This document shows, in pieces, positions 37,625 through 45,582 of a DNA stretch of 64,000 bases. The notes beneath the pieces are model-generated. The model did not search any database. It saw only the letters and a list, made by a program, of their open reading frames with translations, and was not told where the DNA came from. Both the position numbers and the translations under genes were made by a program. Origin of the DNA: Methylobacterium gossipiicola (GTDB lineage: Bacteria > Pseudomonadota > Alphaproteobacteria > Rhizobiales > Beijerinckiaceae); NCBI RefSeq assembly GCF_900113485.1, contig NZ_FOPM01000006.1:124001-188000 (forward strand). Reading direction: 5' to 3'. Position 1 is the stretch's first letter. Every line of letters starts with the position of its first letter.

Positions 37625-37879
37625 TTACAGGCCGACGGCGGCCTTCAGGGCGGCGTTGACGCGGTCCTGCCAGCCGGGACCGTCCTTCTGGAAATGCTCC
37701 AGCACGGCCCGGTCGAGGCGCAGGGACACCATCTCTCGGGCGCCCGGCACGGCGGGGGCGGCCTGCGGAGCCGGGGCGGCGGGGCGGGACGCCGGCGCGG
37801 GTTTCGTGGTCGCGGCCTTGAAGGCGGCTTCCGCCGCCTGACGGGGGTCGCTCGGGCGGCGGGAACGCTCGAATGCCAT
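37625..37879 (-). CDS. BrnA/DUF4415-like small protein
   Basis: An 84-residue protein. A basic, Ala/Pro-rich N-terminus (to about 48) precedes MVSLRLDRAVLEHFQKDGPG and WQDRVNAALKAAV, which match the DUF4415 (BrnA antitoxin-like) ribbon-helix-helix domain. BrnA proteins bind DNA and neutralise the BrnT toxin; no brnT is visible next to it, so this may be a stand-alone regulator. Confidence 0.7.
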   Translation of the reverse strand: MAFERSRRPSDPRQAAEAAFKAATTKPAPASRPAAPAPQAAPAVPGAREMVSLRLDRAVLEHFQKDGPGWQDRVNAALKAAVGL

Positions 37880-37903
37880 GGCGATGTTCTCCGGACCCTA
37901 CGG

Positions 37904-38131
37904 TTACGACCGCTTGCGCTTCGGCGGGGCCGCTGCGGCGGCTGCGGCGGCGGCCTCCGCGTCGGCGGCCTCCTTGGCCAGCCGCAGGGCGCGCAGGCGC
38001 ACGGTGCGCTCGTCCACGGCTTTGACGGCGGCGAGATGCTCGGCCATGGCCTCCGCGCCTTCCTTGGCCATGCGCTCGGCACGCTCGGCACGCTCTTCGG
38101 ATCGGGTCCGGGCGTCGGTCTCGTCGCTCAT
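37904..38131 (-). CDS. Small Lys/Ala-rich protein of unknown function
   Basis: A 75-residue highly charged protein, mostly one predicted helix with a coiled-coil-like repeat (EERAERAERMAKEGAEAMAE). It is followed by an Ala-rich stretch and a basic PPKRKRS tail. The start at 38131 is the first ATG with the acidic MSDETDARTRSEER. It lies 24 bp upstream of the DUF4415 gene in the same direction; an operon is likely. Function unknown. Confidence 0.6.
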   Translation of the reverse strand: MSDETDARTRSEERAERAERMAKEGAEAMAEHLAAVKAVDERTVRLRALRLAKEAADAEAAAAAAAAAPPKRKRS

Positions 38132-38483
38132 TGCGTTCCTATCCTCGGCCCCTCCCGTCATCACACGCAACATCGTCGGGTGAACCCGGGCGAGGTGGGC
38201 TCGCGCGGTTCGGCGACCGATGGGTGGCACGACACGCACCGGATGGCCGCTCAGGCGGCGGTCGGGCGGCGGAAAAGGCTGGTCCACACACCTTCGCGCG
38301 GATCGGCTTCAGGCGGGATGTTTCCCATGTAGCATAGCGCGGGCGGAAAAGGCCAATCACTCCGGTGTCGATCCGCACGTCTTCGTACGTCATCCCGTGG
38401 AAACAGCACGCGATCGACCGTTTTCTCGGTCTTCCCGCGCGCGGCGGCCGGGACCGCTCGTCCCGCCCGCCGCGATCCGGGTG

Positions 38484-39413
38484 TCAGAACACCGAGATGA
38501 GGACGATCCCCGCGACCATGAGGGCGGCGCCGCCGAGCCGCGCCGCGCCGGCCTTGACCTGCTTCATGCCGACCCAGCCGAAATGGTCGAGGGCGACGGA
38601 GGTGAGGAGGTTCGCCGTGATGAGCAGGCCGTTGAAGGCGCCCGCCCCGACCTTGTCGACGAACAGCAGGCCGCCGAACACCGCCACGGCGCCGGTGATG
38701 CCGGCGAGCGGCATCCACCAACGCACGCCCTCGACATCCTGACGGGTCGGGAGGGGTTTCGGCCGCAGCAGGAACACGAGGACGAACACGAAGACGACGG
38801 GCAGGAACGACACCATGGCGGCGAGCCACGGATTCACCAGGGCGCCGCGCAGCTGCGAGTTCCAGACCACGCCCACCGCCTGGAGGATGCCCGCCACCAC
38901 GATGAACGGGTAGAGCAGCTTCGGGTTGAGGCCGTGTCCCTCGTCCTTCTCCCCGCCCTTGTCGGCCGTGGTGCGGGCGATGAACACGACGCCGACCGCC
39001 ATGAGCAGGCCGCCGAGCCACGGCATGACCTTGAACCCGCCGCCCTGGAGCCCGAACAACCCGAACGCGTCCATGGCCAGCGACGCCAGGATGTTGGCGG
39101 TAAGGGTCAGGCCGTTGAACGGGCCGGCCCCGACCTTGTCGATGAAGGCGAGGCCGCCGAACACCGCCACCGCTCCGGCGACGCCGCCGAGCGGTGCGTA
39201 CCAGGGCATCTTGCTCAAAGTGTCCAGGGTCGGCAGCGGCGTCGGCATCACCAGGAACAGGGTGGCGAACACGAACACGATGGGCAGGAACGACACGCAA
39301 GCGGCGAGCCACGGGTTCACCAGCTTGCCGCGCAGCTGCGCGTTCATGGAGTTGCCGAGGGCCTGCAGGGCACCGGCGACGAGGATGAAGGGATACAGGA
39401 GGGCGGGGCTCAC
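38484..39413 (-). CDS. YdcZ/DUF606-type transporter, internally duplicated
   Basis: A 309-residue inner-membrane protein with about ten helices, formed by two copies of the DUF606 domain. Near-identical segments recur about 170 residues apart: LYPFILVAGALQALG versus LYPFIVVAGILQAVG, SQLRG with LVNPWLAA, FVFA/FVFV, and GAVAVFGGL followed by DKVGAGPFNGL versus DKVGAGAFNGL. The usual bacterial protein has one domain. Start GTG at 39411-39413 with GAGG upstream. Substrate unknown. It follows the ArsB-like gene by 32 bp. Confidence 0.88.
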   Translation of the reverse strand: MSPALLYPFILVAGALQALGNSMNAQLRGKLVNPWLAACVSFLPIVFVFATLFLVMPTPLPTLDTLSKMPWYAPLGGVAGAVAVFGGLAFIDKVGAGPFNGLTLTANILASLAMDAFGLFGLQGGGFKVMPWLGGLLMAVGVVFIARTTADKGGEKDEGHGLNPKLLYPFIVVAGILQAVGVVWNSQLRGALVNPWLAAMVSFLPVVFVFVLVFLLRPKPLPTRQDVEGVRWWMPLAGITGAVAVFGGLLFVDKVGAGAFNGLLITANLLTSVALDHFGWVGMKQVKAGAARLGGAALMVAGIVLISVF

Positions 39414-39445
39414 GGGGTGCCTCGTGGGGTGCGGGAGAGTCGGGA

Positions 39446-40711
39446 TCAGACGAGGAGCAGGCCGGCCAGCGCGAGGATCAGGGCCGGCGGCATCACCAGG
39501 AGGCCGAGCTTGAGGAAGCGCCAGAAGCCGACATCCTGGCCCTCGCGCCGGATGGCGTTGAGCCACAGGATGGTGGCGAGGGAGCCCGTGACGGAGAGGT
39601 TCGGGCCGATATCGACGCCGATGAGCACCGCGCCCGCGACCGTGTCGGGCACGTGGGCGGTCTGCACGGCCGCCCCGGCGATGAGCCCGGCCGGCAGGTT
39701 GTTCACGAGGTTGCACAACAAAGCCACCAGGGTGCCGGCCCCCCAGGCGGTCTCGACGGGGGACGCGGCGGCGGCGCGCTTTAGGGCGTCGGCGATCATC
39801 GCGAGCACCCCCGTGGTTTCCAGGGCCTCGACCAGCACGAACAGGCCGGCCACGAGGGGCAGCACCGACCACGACACGTCTTTGACCACCTCCACGAGGC
39901 CGCCGCGCTTCATCAGCAGCACCGCGAGGGTGGTGAGGCCGCCGGCCGCGAAGGTCGGCAGGCCGAGGTCGCGGCCGAGCGCCGAGGCGCCGATGAGGAC
40001 GCCGCCCGTGGCGACGATGCCCAGCCCGGCGATGAGGCCCGTGCGCGACAGGGAGACCGCCTCGACATCGGTGGCGACCTGCTGCCCGCGCAGGGTGGCG
40101 TTCTGGGTCAGGCGCAGGACCGCGTAGGTGGCGAGGATCGCCAGCACCGACGGCAGGGCGAACATGGCGAGCCACCGGGTCAGGGGCGGCATGTGCTCGG
40201 CGAACACCACGAGGTTGGCCGGATTCGAGATCGGCAGCACGAAGCTCGCCGCGTTGGCGATGAAGGCGCAGATGAAGAGGTACGGCAGCGGGTTCTCGAC
40301 CTTGGCGGCCTTGGTGGCGGCGTAGACGGCGGGCGTCAGCACCACCGCGCAGGCGTCGTTCGAGAGGAACACCGTGACGACGGTGCCCACCCCGTAGATC
40401 AGGGTGAACAACCGGGTGGCCGAGCCCTTGGCGGCGCGCACGGCGATGCCGGCCAACCAGTCGAACAGCCCTTCCTTGCGGGCCACCTCCGACATCAGCA
40501 TCATGCCGACGAGGAACAAGTAGACGTCCGTGCCCTTGAGGACGCCTTCCCAAGCGGTCCCGGCGGGCATCAGGCCGAACAGCACGAGGGCGACGGCGCC
40601 CAGCACCGCCCACACGGCCTCCGGCCAGGAGAAGGGCCGGGTGATGACCCCGAGGGTCGCGAGCGCGGCGATCCCCCAGGTGGCGAGGTTGGGTGTCAGT
40701 CCAGCGATCAC
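39446..40711 (-). CDS. ArsB/NhaD-type inner-membrane transporter
   Basis: A 421-residue protein with about 12 helices of the ion transporter superfamily. TDVYLFLVGMMLMSEVARKEGLF, FLSNDACAVVLTPAV and NNLPAGLIAGAAV match ArsB/citrate (CitM) family motifs, including the SND and NNLP cores. The substrate may be arsenite or an organic anion; no arsenic genes are nearby. GTG start at 40709-40711 preceded by GGGGGAG. It forms an operon with the YdcZ gene. Confidence 0.85.
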   Translation of the reverse strand: MIAGLTPNLATWGIAALATLGVITRPFSWPEAVWAVLGAVALVLFGLMPAGTAWEGVLKGTDVYLFLVGMMLMSEVARKEGLFDWLAGIAVRAAKGSATRLFTLIYGVGTVVTVFLSNDACAVVLTPAVYAATKAAKVENPLPYLFICAFIANAASFVLPISNPANLVVFAEHMPPLTRWLAMFALPSVLAILATYAVLRLTQNATLRGQQVATDVEAVSLSRTGLIAGLGIVATGGVLIGASALGRDLGLPTFAAGGLTTLAVLLMKRGGLVEVVKDVSWSVLPLVAGLFVLVEALETTGVLAMIADALKRAAAASPVETAWGAGTLVALLCNLVNNLPAGLIAGAAVQTAHVPDTVAGAVLIGVDIGPNLSVTGSLATILWLNAIRREGQDVGFWRFLKLGLLVMPPALILALAGLLLV

Positions 40712-41081
40712 GTCTCGATCTCCCCCAGCGCCCGGCGGGCGCGTCGTGTGGTCTTTCCCGGCGCCCAATCCCGCAGGATCGAACGGGTGGGCCGGTCTCC
40801 TTCGCCTCCGACAAGGAGAGTCGGCGCGTTACACTCTGTCCTGATGGATCTGCGGAAGTCCCGACGCGTCAGTCAGGATCACGCCAAGACCTCGCCTCCG
40901 AAAGGCGCCCGGCATTCCCTGTTTCGCAGGCAACGTGGGTTCCCTCCCTTGGACAGGGTGAGGTGTGGTCCATGTCTGAAAAGATCGCACACCTCACCCC
41001 AATCCTCTCCTTCGGGGAGAGGGAGCCTGTCACGCCTCGTCGATCCGGGGTGATCAACCGAGCCCCGCGCCCACCCACCCC
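40712..41081. other. Intergenic region with a full repeat copy
   Basis: Leader of the ArsB-like gene and tail of the phosphoesterase gene. Contains GAGAGG repeat copy 6; no gene supported. Confidence 0.55.
40934..41032. repeat. GAGAGG palindromic repeat, copy 6 (diverged)
   Basis: TTCCCTCCCTTGGACAGGGT with GAGGTGTGG, then CACACCTCACCCCAATCCTC and TCCTTCGGGGAGAGGGAG. The left arm has lost its inner palindrome; the right arm keeps a variant with a CGGGG loop. Confidence 0.75.
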
Positions 41082-42374
41082 TCACCATTTCCGCCCGTTT
41101 CGATTGGGTCCGAGCTGGTCGCCGCGCACGCCCTTCTGAGTCCAGGCGCCGATATTCGGTACGTCGCTGCCGGGCTTGTCCGGGATCAGGGCCACGACAT
41201 CCGGCCCGTCGAATTCGGTCACGGGCGCGATGACGTCGGTGTCGACGAAATCCGGGCCGTGGCCGGTCCAATCCGGATGCACGGCCTCGACCTGGATCGT
41301 GCGGGCCTCCCTGGGCCAGGGCAGCCACACCTCGTAGACCCGGTCGGATACGCGGGTCATGCGGTGCCATGCGCCGGTCCCGGCCCGGGCATGGACGTAG
41401 CGCGGATCGACATCCGACAGCACCACGGCACGAACCCGGATGCGGCCCTGCGCGTCCCGTTCCAGGCCGGTGTTCTCCGCCGTGGCGGGGCGGGTCGCCA
41501 CGCGCCGGTCGGCCGGGCTGGTGATGAGGACGAACGGCCAGGCCCGGTCGAGGGCCTTGAAGCGCCAGCTCGTCACCGGGCCGTCGAGGGCCGCCACGGC
41601 ATAGCCGACGGAGCCGTCCTCGTTCTGGCCCACGGAACGGGCGGCGGCATACAATGTATGTCCGTCATGCGCGAGTTCGTTGTAGTGCGTGTGGCCCATC
41701 TCCACGAGGCGCACACCCGCCTCGAAGAACAGGCCGCCGATGTCGAGGCGTTCGTCGGGCTCGCGCAGGTCGTCCGGATAGGCGTGCATGAACACCGCGA
41801 CGGGGATCTTTTCGTCCACCGCTTCGCCGATGCGCTCGTTCAGCCAGAGGGTCTGTTCGCGTCCGAGGCGAAAATCGAGGCCGATGCCCTTCCGGCCGTA
41901 GCCGGGGCTGACGATATCGACGAACAGGCAGCGCACGCCCCGGATGTCCTCGCAGGCGCAATAGTGCGGAACCGTCTCGACGGGCCAAACCTCGGCGTCC
42001 GGCGCCACGTGCTCGGGCGGCCGGTCGAGGTCCCATTCCGTGGGCGCCGGAACCGTCCGAGAGGCCGCGAGATCGGCATAGAACGCCCGAAAGTCATCCA
42101 TCCGTCCGAACTGGCGGTCGTGGTCGCCCGGAATCAGGCGCACGGGCAGGTGAGGATGCGCCGCGAGGGCATCCGTGAGAATCCGGTACTGCGCGGCGCA
42201 GCCGTCTTCCGCGAGGTCGCCCGGCAGGTAGACGAAGTCGAAGGCGGTCTTCGGCGCGATGCCGTCGATCTGCCGGAGGATTTCCCGAAAGTCCCCGGCG
42301 TTGCGCGCCTCCGGCTTCGTCAGGTGCAGGTCGCCGACATGCAGGAACACCAGGGGGTCGGGCATCGGTGCCAT
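41082..42374 (-). CDS. Calcineurin-like metallophosphoesterase
   Basis: A 430-residue protein. The two-metal motifs are all present: GDLH in HVGDLHLTKP (about 14-18), GDLAEDG, GDHDRQ, the His of MHAYPDD (about 200) and GHTHYNEL (about 240). The closest type is the Icc/CpdA-like and 3',5'-cyclic nucleotide phosphodiesterase group, although this protein has an extra C-terminal beta-rich region (about 300-430). Substrate not certain. It follows the MFS gene by 9 bp. No signal peptide. Confidence 0.9.
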   Translation of the reverse strand: MAPMPDPLVFLHVGDLHLTKPEARNAGDFREILRQIDGIAPKTAFDFVYLPGDLAEDGCAAQYRILTDALAAHPHLPVRLIPGDHDRQFGRMDDFRAFYADLAASRTVPAPTEWDLDRPPEHVAPDAEVWPVETVPHYCACEDIRGVRCLFVDIVSPGYGRKGIGLDFRLGREQTLWLNERIGEAVDEKIPVAVFMHAYPDDLREPDERLDIGGLFFEAGVRLVEMGHTHYNELAHDGHTLYAAARSVGQNEDGSVGYAVAALDGPVTSWRFKALDRAWPFVLITSPADRRVATRPATAENTGLERDAQGRIRVRAVVLSDVDPRYVHARAGTGAWHRMTRVSDRVYEVWLPWPREARTIQVEAVHPDWTGHGPDFVDTDVIAPVTEFDGPDVVALIPDKPGSDVPNIGAWTQKGVRGDQLGPNRNGRKW

Positions 42375-42383
42375 GGCCCGGCC

Positions 42384-43709
42384 TCAGACCGCCGCGGCCG
42401 GCAGGGGCGCGGCGCCCCCGCCGGTGGCGTCGTTGCGGCCGGGCTCGTAGCCGTAGGTCTCCGGCATCACGAAGAGGTAGAGGGCGAATCCGAGGCCCGC
42501 GATGGCGGCCAGCGATAGGAAGGCGGTGGAATAGCCCGCCGAGACGATGATGACGCCGGCGAGCGTCGCCGACAGGGCGGCCCCGAGCCCCTGCGCCGTG
42601 GCCACCGCCCCCTGCGCGACGTTGAACCGGCCGGTGCCGCGGGTCAGGTCGGCGACCACGAGGGGGAACAGGGCGCCGTAGATCCCCGCCCCGATGCCGT
42701 CGAGGAGTTGCACGCCCACGAGGTAGAACGGGTTGTCGGAGAGCGTGTAGAGCACGCCGCGTACGGCGAGCACCCCGAAGGCGGCGAGGAAGATGGGCTT
42801 GCGCCCGATGGCGTCGGCCTTGGCGCCGACGAACACCGCCACCGGCACCATCACGAGTTGGGCCGCCACGATGCAGATGGCGATGAGCGAGGTGGCGTTG
42901 TCCTTGCCCGAGAGCTTGGTGAGGAGCTGGCCGACGGAGGTCAGCATCGCCGCGTTGGAGAGGTGGAACAGGGCGGCCAGCACGGCGAAGATCACGAGGT
43001 ACTTGTTCTTCAGCAGCACGGAGAAGCCCGAGGGCTCCTCGCCGCCCTTGGCCTTGGCCTGCGACTCGGTCTCGTCGAGGCCGCGCGCGAGGTCGTCGTC
43101 GATGGCGTCGGCCGGCACCATCAGCATGGCGCCGATGCTGCACGCGGCGAGGATCGCCATGAGCCAGAACACCACGATGGGGCCGAAGAAATAGGCCGTG
43201 CCTCCGGCGATGGCCGCCGAGACGGCGTTTCCGGCGTGGTTGAAGCCCTCGTTGCGGCCGATGCGCTTGGCGAACATCTTCGGGCCGACGACGCCCAGCG
43301 TGATGGCGGCGAGCGCCGGCGGGAAGATCGCCCCGGCGATGCCGGCCACGGACTGGGTGGCGGCCACGAGGTAGAAGTTCGAGATGAACGGCAGCACGAG
43401 GCAGCTCAGCGTCACCGCGATGGCGCCGGCGATCACCACGGCGCGCTTGCGGTTCGTGCGGTCGATGAGGGCACCGGCCGGCGTTTGGGCGATGAGGCCG
43501 GCGATGCCCGCGATGGTCATGATCAGGCCGGTGGTGGCCTCGTTCCAACCCTGGTCCGGCCCGCGCACGGCGATGAGGTAGATGGCGAGATAAGGCCCCA
43601 GGCCGTCGCGGACGTCAGCGAGGAAGAAGTTGAGGGCGTCGAGGCCGCGCAGGGTGCGGGCGGAGGGCGCGCGCGCGACGGCGCCGCCGGAGGTGTTCGC
43701 CTCGGACAC
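42384..43709 (-). CDS. MFS transporter
   Basis: A 441-residue protein with about 12 helices. AQTPAGALIDRTNRKRAVV is the loop 2-3 signature of the major facilitator family, and GAKADAIGRKPIFL is the equivalent in the second half. A cytosolic loop (about 175-225) separates the halves. The family of unknown-substrate efflux proteins is the best description. It is the first gene of an operon with the phosphoesterase. Confidence 0.9.
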   Translation of the reverse strand: MSEANTSGGAVARAPSARTLRGLDALNFFLADVRDGLGPYLAIYLIAVRGPDQGWNEATTGLIMTIAGIAGLIAQTPAGALIDRTNRKRAVVIAGAIAVTLSCLVLPFISNFYLVAATQSVAGIAGAIFPPALAAITLGVVGPKMFAKRIGRNEGFNHAGNAVSAAIAGGTAYFFGPIVVFWLMAILAACSIGAMLMVPADAIDDDLARGLDETESQAKAKGGEEPSGFSVLLKNKYLVIFAVLAALFHLSNAAMLTSVGQLLTKLSGKDNATSLIAICIVAAQLVMVPVAVFVGAKADAIGRKPIFLAAFGVLAVRGVLYTLSDNPFYLVGVQLLDGIGAGIYGALFPLVVADLTRGTGRFNVAQGAVATAQGLGAALSATLAGVIIVSAGYSTAFLSLAAIAGLGFALYLFVMPETYGYEPGRNDATGGGAAPLPAAAV

Positions 43710-44022
43710 GGATGAGCCCTTCCTGACGTCGCCGACGTCGCAAGATGATCGCGGATCGTGAACGCGCTCCGGCGCGCAACCAGAGTTCGTTCAGCGACCG
43801 GAAATCGCCGGGTCGACAGGCCGGTTCCGTACAACGTGGATTAAATTCGCGTGTGCTTCGTGGGTACCCGTTCGGCCGTGTCCCGCCGGAGCGTTTCACG
43901 ACATGAGGGCCGCCGCCCCGCTCCACGCCGACGCGGCAGTCGGCAAGCTCCCCGCTCACGGCCCATGCGGGAGGGACGCAACGGCGATCGCCCCTCCGAC
44001 ACGCTCGAACGAGGCGAACAGA
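43710..44022. other. Intergenic region
   Basis: 313 bp between the MFS start and the end of the beta-propeller gene. No gene, repeat or terminator was recognised; it should hold the MFS promoter on the minus strand. Confidence 0.5.
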
Positions 44023-45576
44023 TCAACCGGTCCGCGCGCGACGCCTCCGCGGCCAATGGCGCGGCGCCGATCCCGATCCGTCGATGAACTCGAATGCACC
44101 CGTCCGGTTCAGGGTGTGGAGGCGGGAGCCCGGAAAGGTCGGGCCGGCCCGCAGGGTGGTCTCCACGGTCTGGGCGTAGCCGTCGTCGTCGAGGCGGTCG
44201 ATGCGGGCGAGCGACAGGGCCTCGCCGTAGCCCCGCCTGCAATCCTGGACCGGGCGGATGAGGGCGCCGCCCCGGGCGACGATGCGGCCGGCCGGGCGGG
44301 CGGCGGCGAAATCGACGAGGACGGGATTGCGCCGATGCGGCGTCCACGGCCCTCGGAAATCGGGGGCCGACCACAGGTGCAGGGCATCGGAATAGGCGCC
44401 CTGCGCCGCCCGCTCGGGGGCCTCGGGGTCGCGGTCGCGCACGGTGGCGAACAGCCACCAGCGGCCGTCCCGTTCGAGGAGGGTGGCGTCGCTCGCGGTC
44501 ACGCCCGCGACGAGGGTCGCGACCTTGACCCAGCCCCCCGGAAACGCCGTGGCGCGGTAGAGATCGACGGTGCCGGCGCCGCCGCTCTCGGGGATCATCC
44601 AGTGGGCGCCGTCGCGTTCGAACACGAACGGGTAGGAGAGGTGGTGGGGCGCCTCCAGCACCGGCACCGGCACGCCCTCGGGGCCGTCCGGCCCGAAGGC
44701 CACGGCCGAGATGAGGCCCCGCCCGGTGGCGTGGGGATATTCCTCCACGAACAGGATCGTGCGTCCATCGTGTTCGATGGGGAACGGATCGGCGTAGAAC
44801 CGAAGGCCGTCGTCCGGCAGGTCGCGCCAGCCCCGGGGCAGGCGACGGAGATCGACGACGTCCGGCCCCGCGAGGGGGCGCCAGCCGACCCGCCAATGCG
44901 GCGTCCGGTACCCCAGGCAATGCAGGCGCGCCGCCACCATGCGGGCGAGCATCTGGACCCCACGGGCGCCGACGGCGGCGACGGACAGGCCGGCGGCGGC
45001 GGGGGGCGGACACGCGTCGGCGGACAGGCGGGGCGCACCGGCCTCATCGCCGGCCAGGGCCGCGCGGATCAGATCGACGGTGCGGATCAAACCGTCCTCG
45101 AACGCCATCCGCCGCACCGTGAGGGATTCGGTCCCCAGGCGCCCGGCGGCGACGACCCGATCCCCCTCCATCAGGGCGGCGACGGGCGCGCGCCCGGCGA
45201 GCAAGGCGGCGAGCAGCCCGGCCTCGCCGCAGGCCCCGTCGAAGGTCAGCCGCCAGACCCGGCGCCCCGGCGCGGGAGCGACATCGCCGCAGAGGTCGAG
45301 GACGAGGCCCGTGGGCGCGAGATCGGGATAGGCGGCCAGGGCCGACGGGGGCACGGACGCGGCCGGGCCGTCGCCGGGCAGGCGCCGCAGACGGGCCTCC
45401 ATGGCGAACAGGAGGTCAGCATTGGCCGGCAGCCCGCCCGGACCGGGGGCGCGCCCGACCGAGAGGCTGCGCCCGGGCTGCCGGGCCAGGGCCTCGAGGA
45501 GGCGCAGGTGCCAGCGGCGCGGGCGACGTCCGTCGAGGCGTAGGCCGATCCGCGACGGCGTCGATCCATCCCGCAT
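44023..45576 (-). CDS. Two-domain protein with a five-bladed beta-propeller, glycan modification candidate
   Basis: A 517-residue protein. The C-terminal half (about 210-500) has repeated blades typical of GH43-like or inositolphosphorylceramide glucosamine transferase proteins: YADPFPIEHDGRTILFVEEY, SYPFVFERDGAHWMIPES, ASDATLLERDGRWWLFATV and AYSDALHLWSAPDFRGPW. The N-terminal half (1-200) resembles the formyltransferase-like half of the same large family, without a clear active site seen. It is last in the wzz operon, six bases after the previous gene, so a role in exopolysaccharide decoration is likely. Confidence 0.75.
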   Translation of the reverse strand: MRDGSTPSRIGLRLDGRRPRRWHLRLLEALARQPGRSLSVGRAPGPGGLPANADLLFAMEARLRRLPGDGPAASVPPSALAAYPDLAPTGLVLDLCGDVAPAPGRRVWRLTFDGACGEAGLLAALLAGRAPVAALMEGDRVVAAGRLGTESLTVRRMAFEDGLIRTVDLIRAALAGDEAGAPRLSADACPPPAAAGLSVAAVGARGVQMLARMVAARLHCLGYRTPHWRVGWRPLAGPDVVDLRRLPRGWRDLPDDGLRFYADPFPIEHDGRTILFVEEYPHATGRGLISAVAFGPDGPEGVPVPVLEAPHHLSYPFVFERDGAHWMIPESGGAGTVDLYRATAFPGGWVKVATLVAGVTASDATLLERDGRWWLFATVRDRDPEAPERAAQGAYSDALHLWSAPDFRGPWTPHRRNPVLVDFAAARPAGRIVARGGALIRPVQDCRRGYGEALSLARIDRLDDDGYAQTVETTLRAGPTFPGSRLHTLNRTGAFEFIDGSGSAPRHWPRRRRARTG

Positions 45577-45582
45577 GCCGGG

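Noticed and set aside
37625..38131. BrnT/BrnA toxin-antitoxin pair
   Set aside because: Only the DUF4415-like protein is recognisable; the neighbour is a charged helical protein without BrnT motifs.
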